Shown here: positions 42,547 to 50,724 of the stretch, one piece after another
How the letters are laid out: each line of letters opens with the position of its first letter
Position numbering within the stretch: position 1 is the stretch's first letter
DNA from: a virus
Direction: 5' to 3' (one strand)
IMG/VR virus record: IMGVR_UViG_3300025425_000010
Span: 1 to 64,000 of that record
DNA: 64,000 bases
Notes under the pieces: model-generated
The model's input: only the letters and a program-made list of their open reading frames with translations
What the model was told of the DNA's origin: nothing
Database searches by the model: none
Position numbers and translations under genes: made by a program

Positions 42547-44637
42547 TTATGCCTTGTCTACTTCAAGGATATTATCCAGTTTGATATTTCTGATAGCTTG
42601 TAGTGGGTAACTGAAGTCTTCGTTCAGGCTAACGATGTTAGTACCTTCTGGGAAGTTAAGACCCACAGCCACATCTTGGTCACCAAACTTAACATTCTGA
42701 TGATTGATGAAATTAGTCTCATCGAAGTCAATGAAGTATTCTCCGGTATCTAATCCACGAGCCAGTACTTGAACATCACCAGTGAAGTTTGGAATGATTA
42801 CACCCGTTAAGAATCCCTCACAATCTACAAATTCATTTTTATGGGTAATAAGCATCTTATCGTACTCATCAAGTGATAGAATATTAATAAACCCGGATGT
42901 GTATATTTCTCTTAATGGAACACCACCAACATATAAATCACAACTGGTTTCATCATCATCAATCTCAATATCTGATGATCCAATTGGACCACAAGCATCA
43001 ATAATAACAATTGTTTCTTTTTCATAAGTACGAAATTTTCTAGCATCAAACCTAGGATTTTTAACTTCACTGGGAACTTCTAAATATTCAACAGTGTCTT
43101 CGGTTGGTGTTTCATCAACTGGATCAGGACCACTTGTTTCACTGTTGTAAGAAGGAGAACCACATAGTTCATCATACTCAGGACTCTGTTTGAACCCAAG
43201 TTTAATCATTTTATCAACTAGTAAGTGCCATTCCATTTCACCCTGATAAGTGAATTCGTTTTTTTCACTCAATTGAATTTGACCATTGCCACTGTTATCG
43301 ATTCCCATTACGAGTCTGATTATATCATCAGCAACCATTGATGTGTTTTCGTATACATCTTCGTAGTCGATTTTTATTGTATAAGAACCTTGTTTAAGTG
43401 CTTCAATCACACCCGGTAGATTCAATTTTAGAATCGGTGCCAGTTTGGTAAGAACTTCAATGGTCTTATCATCCATATCAATATCTGTTTTACTCTGTGT
43501 TGATACGTAGAATACACATCCATTTTCTTCCAATGGTGGTTCGAGTGAGTCAAGTCTAGCGTTGAGTATCGATAAATCCTCATCACCTTTATCTAATTGA
43601 CTCTGTGCTGTTTTTATTGTGAAGTTGTGTTTCTGCTTGTCTTTTAGTAACTTATCAACTCTGTTCTTCAGTTCAAGTAGTTTGTTGTCTTTGTTTTCTT
43701 GAAACGACTCATCGATCATTTCTTGATAGACAGTTTTTGGTTTTTCTTCAACAACTGTTTCTTCAACAACTGTTTCTTCATCAGCTACTGTTTCTTCATC
43801 AGCTACTGTTTCTTTCACTTCTTCGGTATCGGTTGATTCATCATCAAATAAATCCAACAAGTTAGATAAATTACTCTTAGCTTTTGTTGATACTACTGGC
43901 TCTTCTTCATTGAATAGTGCTTGAAGTGCATCGTATGGTTTTTCTTCTGTGGTAACTTCCAAATACACAAACTGATTCTTGTGTTCTTCACCAGCAGTGA
44001 ATTTCAATGATGGGATAACCGTTTTATCAGTATATAGTGTAGTTTTTCTTTCAACAATATCGATTAGAAGTCTTCCCAACATTGCCTCATCACATAAGTT
44101 TGTACCTTCAACTTCTTCGAAATCAACAGTACTATTATCACGAATTGTCAATTTGAGTACTACATCTTCTAACATACCGCTCAACTCTTTACCTTCGATA
44201 TAGGCAATTTTTGTGTGAAGTCTTCGGTTACCTTGTTTTGCTACGATAAAGTTGATCAACTCTTTATTTGTTGTGAATTGACCAATAACTGGTTCTTTTA
44301 CTTCTTCAACCTCATCATTTGTGATTAGTTCTCGTGAATGACCTTCTGACGTTTCTCCTCTCATTTCAAACAACTGACACATTTCGTCAGTTCCGGGAAC
44401 TTTGAAGTTTTCCTCAGATTCAGCAACACTGAGAGCATCTTTGAGGTATTTAACTGTATCGAATTTCTCGAAGTGTTCTTTATCCTTATCAGATATTTCA
44501 ACTTTCAACGTCCTATCCTTCTGTATAGTAACGTTAAATGTTTTACCTTTAAGGTTTTTCTTTCTAACAAGAGCCCCATCCATTTCGGCTGTCATTAGTG
44601 TTTGACCTTTTTGTGTTTGAAAATTTTTGTATTCCAT
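42547..44637 (-). CDS. Large coiled-coil protein with C-terminal tail
   Basis: 696 residues. N-terminal beta-rich region, then an acidic repeat segment (ETVADEETVADEETVVEE, about 275-300), a charged coiled coil (LLELKNRVDKLLKDKQ...DLSILNARLDSL, about 315-365), and a C-terminal beta-rich region. It ends LQAIRNIKLDNILEVDKA, the shared tail. By far the largest protein with this tail. Codirectional with 44679. Function unknown; a scaffold role is possible. Confidence 0.7.
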   Translation of the reverse strand: MEYKNFQTQKGQTLMTAEMDGALVRKKNLKGKTFNVTIQKDRTLKVEISDKDKEHFEKFDTVKYLKDALSVAESEENFKVPGTDEMCQLFEMRGETSEGHSRELITNDEVEEVKEPVIGQFTTNKELINFIVAKQGNRRLHTKIAYIEGKELSGMLEDVVLKLTIRDNSTVDFEEVEGTNLCDEAMLGRLLIDIVERKTTLYTDKTVIPSLKFTAGEEHKNQFVYLEVTTEEKPYDALQALFNEEEPVVSTKAKSNLSNLLDLFDDESTDTEEVKETVADEETVADEETVVEETVVEEKPKTVYQEMIDESFQENKDNKLLELKNRVDKLLKDKQKHNFTIKTAQSQLDKGDEDLSILNARLDSLEPPLEENGCVFYVSTQSKTDIDMDDKTIEVLTKLAPILKLNLPGVIEALKQGSYTIKIDYEDVYENTSMVADDIIRLVMGIDNSGNGQIQLSEKNEFTYQGEMEWHLLVDKMIKLGFKQSPEYDELCGSPSYNSETSGPDPVDETPTEDTVEYLEVPSEVKNPRFDARKFRTYEKETIVIIDACGPIGSSDIEIDDDETSCDLYVGGVPLREIYTSGFINILSLDEYDKMLITHKNEFVDCEGFLTGVIIPNFTGDVQVLARGLDTGEYFIDFDETNFINHQNVKFGDQDVAVGLNFPEGTNIVSLNEDFSYPLQAIRNIKLDNILEVDKA

Positions 44638-44678
44638 GTATTTTTTTAGTTTTCTTGTTTAGACTACGAATGTATGGA

Positions 44679-45023
44679 TTATTTCTCGGTATTCAATACT
44701 TTACTTAGTTTTATTTGCCTTATTTCTTGTAGTGTGTATATTTTGGGTATTCTTTCATCTGATTGTGATTCTCTAGAAAGTTCATTATATATTTCCTCAT
44801 TTTCACTACTGGCATTCATTTCGTCTATGTAATGAGAAAGGTTCCTGAAGTTCTTTTCAACAGCATAATTCCATTCTCCATCATATTTAGATATACAGAT
44901 TACTAATAATGTTTTTATTTCTGTGTCGGTTAATTCTAACTTAATATCCTTTATTTCTTCGATTGACCAGTTCTTATATAAGTGTAGGTAATTTTCAACT
45001 ATATTCTCGTATTCAGTATTCAT
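44679..45023 (-). CDS. Hypothetical protein with C-terminal tail
   Basis: 114 residues, helical (NYLHLYKNWSIEEIKDIKLELTD), ending LQEIRQIKLSKVLNTEK, the shared tail. Note the similarity of its ending to LQAIRNIKLDNIL in the next gene downstream. Function unknown. Confidence 0.65.
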   Translation of the reverse strand: MNTEYENIVENYLHLYKNWSIEEIKDIKLELTDTEIKTLLVICISKYDGEWNYAVEKNFRNLSHYIDEMNASSENEEIYNELSRESQSDERIPKIYTLQEIRQIKLSKVLNTEK

Positions 45024-45317
45024 CTATTTTACTTTTTTTGTGTATCTAAATCGGAAATCATGCATGTATAATTTACTACCATCTATACCCTCACCAAAGA
45101 AGAAACTTCTTTCTGAGTTGAATTTAACAATTACGGAAGGTTCGTGTACTCTTTTTTCGATTACCGTCAAATCTGTTGATATTTTGTGTTTATGAAAGAA
45201 TTTAACATAATCACCATCAAACCAACAATGTGTCAGTATATCTCCAACATTTATTTCTTCTCCATTAAAATCTTTCGGTTTAACTATACCATCACCGCCT
45301 TTAAAACGCATTTTCAT
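45024..45317 (-). CDS. Small beta-rich hypothetical protein
   Basis: 97 residues; IVKPKDFNGEEINVGDILTHCWF suggests an SH3-like barrel of the YopX type. Adjacent to 44679 with no gap. Function unknown. Confidence 0.55.
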   Translation of the reverse strand: MKMRFKGGDGIVKPKDFNGEEINVGDILTHCWFDGDYVKFFHKHKISTDLTVIEKRVHEPSVIVKFNSERSFFFGEGIDGSKLYMHDFRFRYTKKVK

Positions 45318-45360
45318 TTTTAAAATTTTTAAGTAAATTCATGTAACATCATGATAACTT

Positions 45361-45825
45361 TTATAACTCTAATAATATAAGAAGTTTTATTTTCCTTTGC
45401 ATTTCTTCATTGGATAACATTTTTTCGATGTATTTATTAATTACTGGATGTACTACACACTTAATATCTTTCAATTCGACCATTGGACAAATAATATTCT
45501 CAAATTCTTTTTTGAAATTATCAAAACTATTACTCTGTAAAATTATCTTCCAATTATACATCCAATAGATAACATTCCAACCCAAGGATTCAATTTCTGC
45601 TTCTTCTATCAACCATAAATTAATCCATTTCTGTATTTTTTCATTCTCAAGACATTTTAACTTATATTTCTTCGATAAATCTTTATTGTAGACTCCGATT
45701 ATGTAGTCGAATTTTTCAACTATGTAATGTAAGGAATGTGTATTTTCACAATCCTCAAATACTAGACCGAACCTAAATACATTATTTAATTGTTCTCTTG
45801 TCAAAACCAGTAATCTCGTTTCCAT
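45361..45825 (-). CDS. Hypothetical protein with C-terminal tail
   Basis: 154 residues, Trp-rich helical middle (WINLWLIEEAEIESLGWNVIYWMYNWK). Ends EEMQRKIKLLILLEL, which fits the shared tail. The start overlaps the end of the rhomboid gene by 25 bases. Confidence 0.6.
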   Translation of the reverse strand: METRLLVLTREQLNNVFRFGLVFEDCENTHSLHYIVEKFDYIIGVYNKDLSKKYKLKCLENEKIQKWINLWLIEEAEIESLGWNVIYWMYNWKIILQSNSFDNFKKEFENIICPMVELKDIKCVVHPVINKYIEKMLSNEEMQRKIKLLILLEL

Positions 45826-46388
45826 CGTTTAGCATTGAATCCGTATAATTTTATGAATAAACATAATCCGAGAAATGCTCCTGATAAGTGTGCAATGTGT
45901 CCGATACCATCAAATCCTTGAAATGTGTGAAATATTTCTAATACAACAATTATATAGAATATTAGTTTAAATGGTATTCCAAAGAAGAATTTCATTGTTG
46001 GTTGTAGTAACACAGCCATTGTCAAAATTCCAAATAATGCTCCTGATGCTCCAATAAGACCTATACCAGTAGAGTTGAATAGTAACTGAACTATTCCTGA
46101 TAATGCACCGAATATTAAATAAGTAATTAAGAATTTTCTTGATCCAAGAGCCTGTTCGACAACGGGAGCAAAAAATAGTAATGTTAGCATATTACCAAAA
46201 AGATGCATCCATCCACCATGTAAGAAAACATGACCAACCCATTGTATTGGATTCAGTAATTGTGAAAGTGTAAATGTTCCGTATAGTAAGGCTCCGAGTG
46301 TAGTGAAGTGTGATAGTAAAAAGAGTATAATATTCAAATAGAATAACCTCTTGACATAATAAGTTCCTGTAAAGTAACCTGTTCTCAT
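45801..46388 (-). CDS. Rhomboid-family intramembrane serine protease
   Basis: 195 residues with about six membrane segments. HGGWMHLFGNM (about 58-68) is the conserved loop/TM2 motif, GASGALFG (about 113-120) carries the catalytic Ser, and HIAHLSGAFLG (about 163-173) the catalytic His. It cleaves membrane-spanning substrates within the bilayer. Phage-borne rhomboids are uncommon; a role in host envelope control is an inference. Confidence 0.9.
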   Translation of the reverse strand: MRTGYFTGTYYVKRLFYLNIILFLLSHFTTLGALLYGTFTLSQLLNPIQWVGHVFLHGGWMHLFGNMLTLLFFAPVVEQALGSRKFLITYLIFGALSGIVQLLFNSTGIGLIGASGALFGILTMAVLLQPTMKFFFGIPFKLIFYIIVVLEIFHTFQGFDGIGHIAHLSGAFLGLCLFIKLYGFNAKRWKRDYWF

Positions 46389-46450
46389 ATTTTTGTTTGT
46401 TAATAATTAGTTAGGGACACATTAAAACGATGTGCTAACACGTAATATAA

Positions 46451-46663
46451 TTAATGCTTAGTTATGTACGCACCAAATAGTTTTAAGCCAATAGCCCAAT
46501 AACCCCATCTGAAACCAATTGCATAAGCAAAACCCAAGTTGTTCATTTGTTCTTTGTCAGCCTGTCCAAATACTAAACTTGGTGTTATTCCAAAATCTAA
46601 GTCTTTAGGTTTTTGCTTTAATCCGTTTAGGTAAAATGGGCTTATTTTGTATTTCGTTTTCAT
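46451..46663 (-). CDS. Small hypothetical protein next to IS left-end relic
   Basis: About 70 residues from MKTKYKISPFYLNGL; the open frame extends upstream, but those codons come from the IS605-like left end at 46664-46696. Aromatic C-terminal half (GFAYAIGFRWGYWAIGLKLFG), perhaps membrane associated. Confidence 0.5.
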   Translation of the reverse strand: MKTKYKISPFYLNGLKQKPKDLDFGITPSLVFGQADKEQMNNLGFAYAIGFRWGYWAIGLKLFGAYITKH

Positions 46664-46696
46664 GAACTTGTGTGTTTTACGTTCCGTCATATAAAG
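46664..46696 (-). mobile_element. IS605-type left-end relic
   Basis: GAACTTGTGTGTTTTACG followed by TTCCGTCATATAAA, identical to the edge at 152-180 but with only one arm of the hairpin and no right end nearby. It is a fossil of an excised or deleted element. Confidence 0.5.
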
Positions 46697-46860
46697 TTTT
46701 GTATTTTTAATCCGCACTAATCATATTACTATTCGTATTAGACATAAGGCATTGTGCATTTATTGACCGTCAATGTATCATCTGTTTTGATATGTTCTTC
46801 TATTTTTCTGTATCATACTCACAAATATAGTCGATTATATCTTAATTACCAAAACCTAAA

Positions 46861-48630
46861 TCACCATTTCTTAATAAAATCAGACAATTCTTCAATATAG
46901 ATGTCTTTGGGTTTCTTCTTTTTCATTTCTACCAGTTCAATCTTCTTCAGTTTGATATTTTCCTTTATCTTATCATAGTTCTCTTTGGTTAAGTTATGTA
47001 TAGGAATTCGTAAAAGATAGTCATATGATCCATCTATTTTATCTAACTTGTTTTTTGATATCATCTTCTCAATATCTACCTTCTTTCGGTTGTTAACAAT
47101 TATATCACCTTTGATTATCAATGAAATGAATTTAGACCTATTATCCATAACCCTCAACTCACTAGTTAATTCACTAACGATGTTTTTCTTACGAACATCA
47201 TACCATTTTAATCGAAAATCTACGAAATATGTGATAATATCTTTAACATTCTCGAATATAAGTAATTTACCATGTTCATCTAGTGTATTGTATAATTCGT
47301 GAAAACTTTCTTCTAATTTGAAAACTTTAATCAATTTTATATCAGATAATTCGGCCAAATCTTTACGGCTCATCTTTATAACATAGTTGATATTATCCTT
47401 ACAATTATCTTCATAAGATAGTATAATTCCATCAGATATAAGCTTTTCTAAGATATTTTCATATTTTTCATAAGTCATAGAGGGTGGTAACTCTGTTATA
47501 TTCAATGTGGTCGTGTTAACTTTTTGATATGTACCTCTAACAATCCATGATTTATGTTTCTCTGGATCATTTTCATATGTACCTTTAAACCCATTAATAC
47601 TTGGAGGTATATTCTTAACCTTACCTTTTTTCAAGTAGTTTAAGCAAGCCTTAGACACATCAATTATATCACGATTTAGTATCATTGATTTAAAACCAAC
47701 GGCTATACCACCCCCACCATTAACGAGAATCATTGGTATTATAGGTAGTAAGTATTTTGGCTCAATTTTCTCACCTTCTTCTATCTGATTATCTAATAGA
47801 TTATTATCTCTGTATATTTTTCGATAATTACCATTGAGCTTAGTACCGATATATCTCGGTGCTCCAGCATCAGGTGATCTCAATGAACCAAATTGTCCAT
47901 CTTCGTCCAGTAAGGGAGCATTGTTTTTAAAACTCTGAGCCATGCTGGTGATGGCACTAGATAGTGATGAATTATGAGTTATTATCATTGATTTTTTACC
48001 AATGATGAAATTGTGATGTTCATCAACTGTTATATCATAAAATTTTTCTGGTTTATTTAATTTTATTCTGTTAATTTTATTTATTCGGCATAGGTTTTCT
48101 TTCTTGAAATTTTCAATATTATCAGTTTCTATCAGATTTTTGGCCTCCACCCATCCTCTATCCGTTAGAAATGGGTGATTTGATGTACATGATATTATTT
48201 CACCGGATTCTAATTCAATTTCATATTTATCATTGGTTATATTCCCTACCCTTGGGGAGTGTCCCCTACCTTCACAAAATATTTTCCTCACCTCATCATA
48301 GCAAGTTACATTAAATGATTGGTTTGGGTAATTCTCAAACCAATCACCAATAGTTATATATGTACCATCAGTTAATAATATCTCAGTTGAAAAATCTAAA
48401 CAATCACCATGATGGTACATACAATCACTGGCTACTTTACCAGCCAACTGAAATATCTTGAGTGGTTTCTCCAACCCTGATTTCCACACTTTTGATGAGA
48501 TGTATATTATCTTTCTCTGTACAGGCTTTAATCCATCGACCATTGATGCAATGGCTCTTGATTCGAGAGAATACATTGCAAATTCTTTATATTCCTCACT
48601 TAAGAAGTTTTCTATTTTCTTATTTTTCAT
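46861..48630 (-). CDS. Type II topoisomerase subunit A (T4 gp52/GyrA-like) containing an intein
   Basis: 589 residues. SRAIASMVDGLKPVQRKIIY (about 24-43) is the conserved GyrA/ParC start. The DNA-cleavage region is MYHHGD...SSLSSAITSMAQ, interrupted by a 144-residue intein. The catalytic Tyr lies in DAGAPRYIGTKL after the intein. GGGGIAVGFKSMIL follows. Without the intein it is about 445 residues, the size of T4 gp52. It works with subunit B at 50711 to relax or segregate phage DNA. Confidence 0.9.
   Translation of the reverse strand: MKNKKIENFLSEEYKEFAMYSLESRAIASMVDGLKPVQRKIIYISSKVWKSGLEKPLKIFQLAGKVASDCMYHHGDCLDFSTEILLTDGTYITIGDWFENYPNQSFNVTCYDEVRKIFCEGRGHSPRVGNITNDKYEIELESGEIISCTSNHPFLTDRGWVEAKNLIETDNIENFKKENLCRINKINRIKLNKPEKFYDITVDEHHNFIIGKKSMIITHNSSLSSAITSMAQSFKNNAPLLDEDGQFGSLRSPDAGAPRYIGTKLNGNYRKIYRDNNLLDNQIEEGEKIEPKYLLPIIPMILVNGGGGIAVGFKSMILNRDIIDVSKACLNYLKKGKVKNIPPSINGFKGTYENDPEKHKSWIVRGTYQKVNTTTLNITELPPSMTYEKYENILEKLISDGIILSYEDNCKDNINYVIKMSRKDLAELSDIKLIKVFKLEESFHELYNTLDEHGKLLIFENVKDIITYFVDFRLKWYDVRKKNIVSELTSELRVMDNRSKFISLIIKGDIIVNNRKKVDIEKMISKNKLDKIDGSYDYLLRIPIHNLTKENYDKIKENIKLKKIELVEMKKKKPKDIYIEELSDFIKKW
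47971..48402 (-). other. Mini-intein in topoisomerase A
   Basis: Residues 77-220. Block A begins CLDFSTEILLTDGTYITIGDW, block B is SCTSNHPFLTDRGWVEAKNL (T-x-x-H form), block F FYDITVDEHHNFII and block G ends IITHN followed by Ser. N-terminal Cys1, penultimate His and terminal Asn with Ser+1 are all present, so splicing is expected. No endonuclease domain fits between blocks B and F. It interrupts the conserved H-x-x-G-D-S/[AS]-L motif. Confidence 0.9.
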
Positions 48631-48685
48631 ATTTAGGTATCACATCCATTATAGACATATTGTTTATTTATATATATAATATAGT

Positions 48686-50512
48686 ATGTTACTTAATTTA
48701 AAAATGAAAATCATTGTAAATCCGAATTCAAGGATATATTATAATTCTATTGGTTATGAGTGTGTTAATTATGAGGAGATTGAAATCAATATCATTGAAT
48801 TACCGAAAGGGTCTAATATTGAAATTGATGTATGTTGTGATATATGTAATTTTGGTAAAAAATTAAAATATAATAGTTATTATAAAAATACTAATGGAAA
48901 TACTACTATTTATACTTGTAAGAAATGTTCACATATAAAATCGAAAAAAACCTGTTTAGAACGATATGGTGATGAAAATTATACAAATAAGGAACAATCG
49001 AAAAAAACCTGTTTAGAACGATATGGTGATGAAAATTATACAAATAGGAAACAATCGAAAAAAACCTGTTTAGAACGATATGGTGTGGATAATGTCTCTA
49101 AATTGGATAATGTGAAAAAAAAGAAGATAGAATCGAATCTCATTAATTGGGGTGTTGAGAATGTTTTCCAATCAAATATCATAAAACTTAAAATATACAA
49201 TACTATACAAGACAAATATGGAACAGATACATATATAAAATCATTGGATTTTAAACAGAAATATATGAAATTCTGTGATAAACATGGAGTTGATCATTAT
49301 TCACAAACAGATGAATTCAAACGGAAGTTCGAAAAAACATGTTTATATAGATGGGGGTATAAGACTAATTTAATGAATGATGATATTAAAAAAAGAATTG
49401 CTTTGACAAATACAATGAAATATGGATTTGAAAATCACATGATGAATACAACTCAATCATTTAAGGTAGCACAGACCATGATAAATAAGAGGAAAACTTA
49501 TTATGAATCGTTGGGGTATGAAATGATTGATTATAATTTCGAAAGTAGAAATTATACATTAATAAAAAAAGATTGTGGTCATGAGTTTAATATAACACAT
49601 GATTTATTTAGGAGTCGTATAAAATATGGAAATAATTCTTGTTTACAATGTTATCCAAAAAATGATATGTCTTCTATTAAAGAGAAAAAATTGGGGGAAT
49701 TTATCAGTACTATTTCAGATAACGTAATTTATAATTCGAGGAAAATATTAAATGGTAAAGAATTGGATGCTTATTTACCAAATAATGGATTGGCTATTGA
49801 GTTTAATGGACTTTATTGGCATTCTGATGTTTTTAAGGGAAAATCATATCATTATGATAAAACTATATCATGTAATGATATAGGGGTTGATCTCATGCAT
49901 ATTTGGGAAGATGATTGGGATAATAGAACTGAAATCGTTAAATCAATAATAAGATATAGAACTGGTAATATTCATAATAAGATATATGCGAGGAAATGTG
50001 AAATTATTGAAATATCAAATAAAGAGAGTAACGTTTTTTTAAATAAAAATCATATACAGGGTGGTGTGAATGCTGGTAAATGTATATCTCTTAAATATAA
50101 GGGTGATATTGTATCTGTCATGACTTTTGGAAAAAGGAATATAAATTCAAAGCCAAACACTGAATTATTGAGATTTTGTAATAGGATAAATTGTAATGTT
50201 GTTGGATCATCTTCTAAAATGTTTAAACATTTTATAAAGAATAATGATTTTTCGAAAATAATTTCGTACTCGGATATTTCACTATTTAATGGGGGTGTAT
50301 ATGAGAAATTGGGATTTGAAAATTGTGGAAAGACTTCCTTGAATTATTATTGGACAGATTTATATAAAAGGTATCATAGGTTCAATTTTAATAAGAAAAA
50401 ATTAATAAAAAGGGGATATGATAAAAACAAAACGGAAAATGAAATAATGTCTTCATTGGGATATTATAAAATATGGTCTTGTGGTCAAATAAGATGGGAA
50501 TATAGTAAATGA
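48686..50512 (+). CDS. Repeat-containing Vsr-like (Hef-type) homing endonuclease, copy 5
   Basis: 608 residues, the most diverged copy. N-terminal CDICNFG...CKKC, about eight repeats, the first three nearly identical at DNA level (57-60 bases each, about 48945-49090). Nuclease core differs slightly (GKELDAYLPNNGLAIEFNGLYWHSD, LMHIWEDDW). The start at MLLNLKMKII aligns in length with the other copies. It lies between the two topoisomerase genes and overlaps the relic at 50509. Confidence 0.85.
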   Translation: MLLNLKMKIIVNPNSRIYYNSIGYECVNYEEIEINIIELPKGSNIEIDVCCDICNFGKKLKYNSYYKNTNGNTTIYTCKKCSHIKSKKTCLERYGDENYTNKEQSKKTCLERYGDENYTNRKQSKKTCLERYGVDNVSKLDNVKKKKIESNLINWGVENVFQSNIIKLKIYNTIQDKYGTDTYIKSLDFKQKYMKFCDKHGVDHYSQTDEFKRKFEKTCLYRWGYKTNLMNDDIKKRIALTNTMKYGFENHMMNTTQSFKVAQTMINKRKTYYESLGYEMIDYNFESRNYTLIKKDCGHEFNITHDLFRSRIKYGNNSCLQCYPKNDMSSIKEKKLGEFISTISDNVIYNSRKILNGKELDAYLPNNGLAIEFNGLYWHSDVFKGKSYHYDKTISCNDIGVDLMHIWEDDWDNRTEIVKSIIRYRTGNIHNKIYARKCEIIEISNKESNVFLNKNHIQGGVNAGKCISLKYKGDIVSVMTFGKRNINSKPNTELLRFCNRINCNVVGSSSKMFKHFIKNNDFSKIISYSDISLFNGGVYEKLGFENCGKTSLNYYWTDLYKRYHRFNFNKKKLIKRGYDKNKTENEIMSSLGYYKIWSCGQIRWEYSK

Positions 50513-50724
50513 ACTACAGTATTGTGTATAATGGACTACAACATTATGAATCGTGTGACTTTTTCGGAGGTGATACTGGATTTAAAAAAAGGAAAATTCT
50601 AGATAATATAAAAAGAGAATATTGTAATAATAATAATATACGATTGGAGGTAATATCATATTATTATAATAGCATTAAAAGAATTAAAGAAAAATTAATT
50701 AAGATATTTAATGAAAAAAATTGA
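50509..50724 (+). CDS. Truncated homing endonuclease (nuclease core only)
   Basis: 71 residues. YNGLQHYESCDFFGGDTGFKK and LDNIKREYCNNNNIRLEVISYY match the last part of Vsr/DUF559-type endonucleases (Y-N-G-x-Q-H-Y, F-F-G-G, R-D-x-I-K-x-x-Y-C). The rest of the gene is missing. It overlaps copy 5 by 4 bases and the topoisomerase B gene by 14, marking this junction as a repeated insertion site. Confidence 0.65.
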   Translation: MNYSIVYNGLQHYESCDFFGGDTGFKKRKILDNIKREYCNNNNIRLEVISYYYNSIKRIKEKLIKIFNEKN

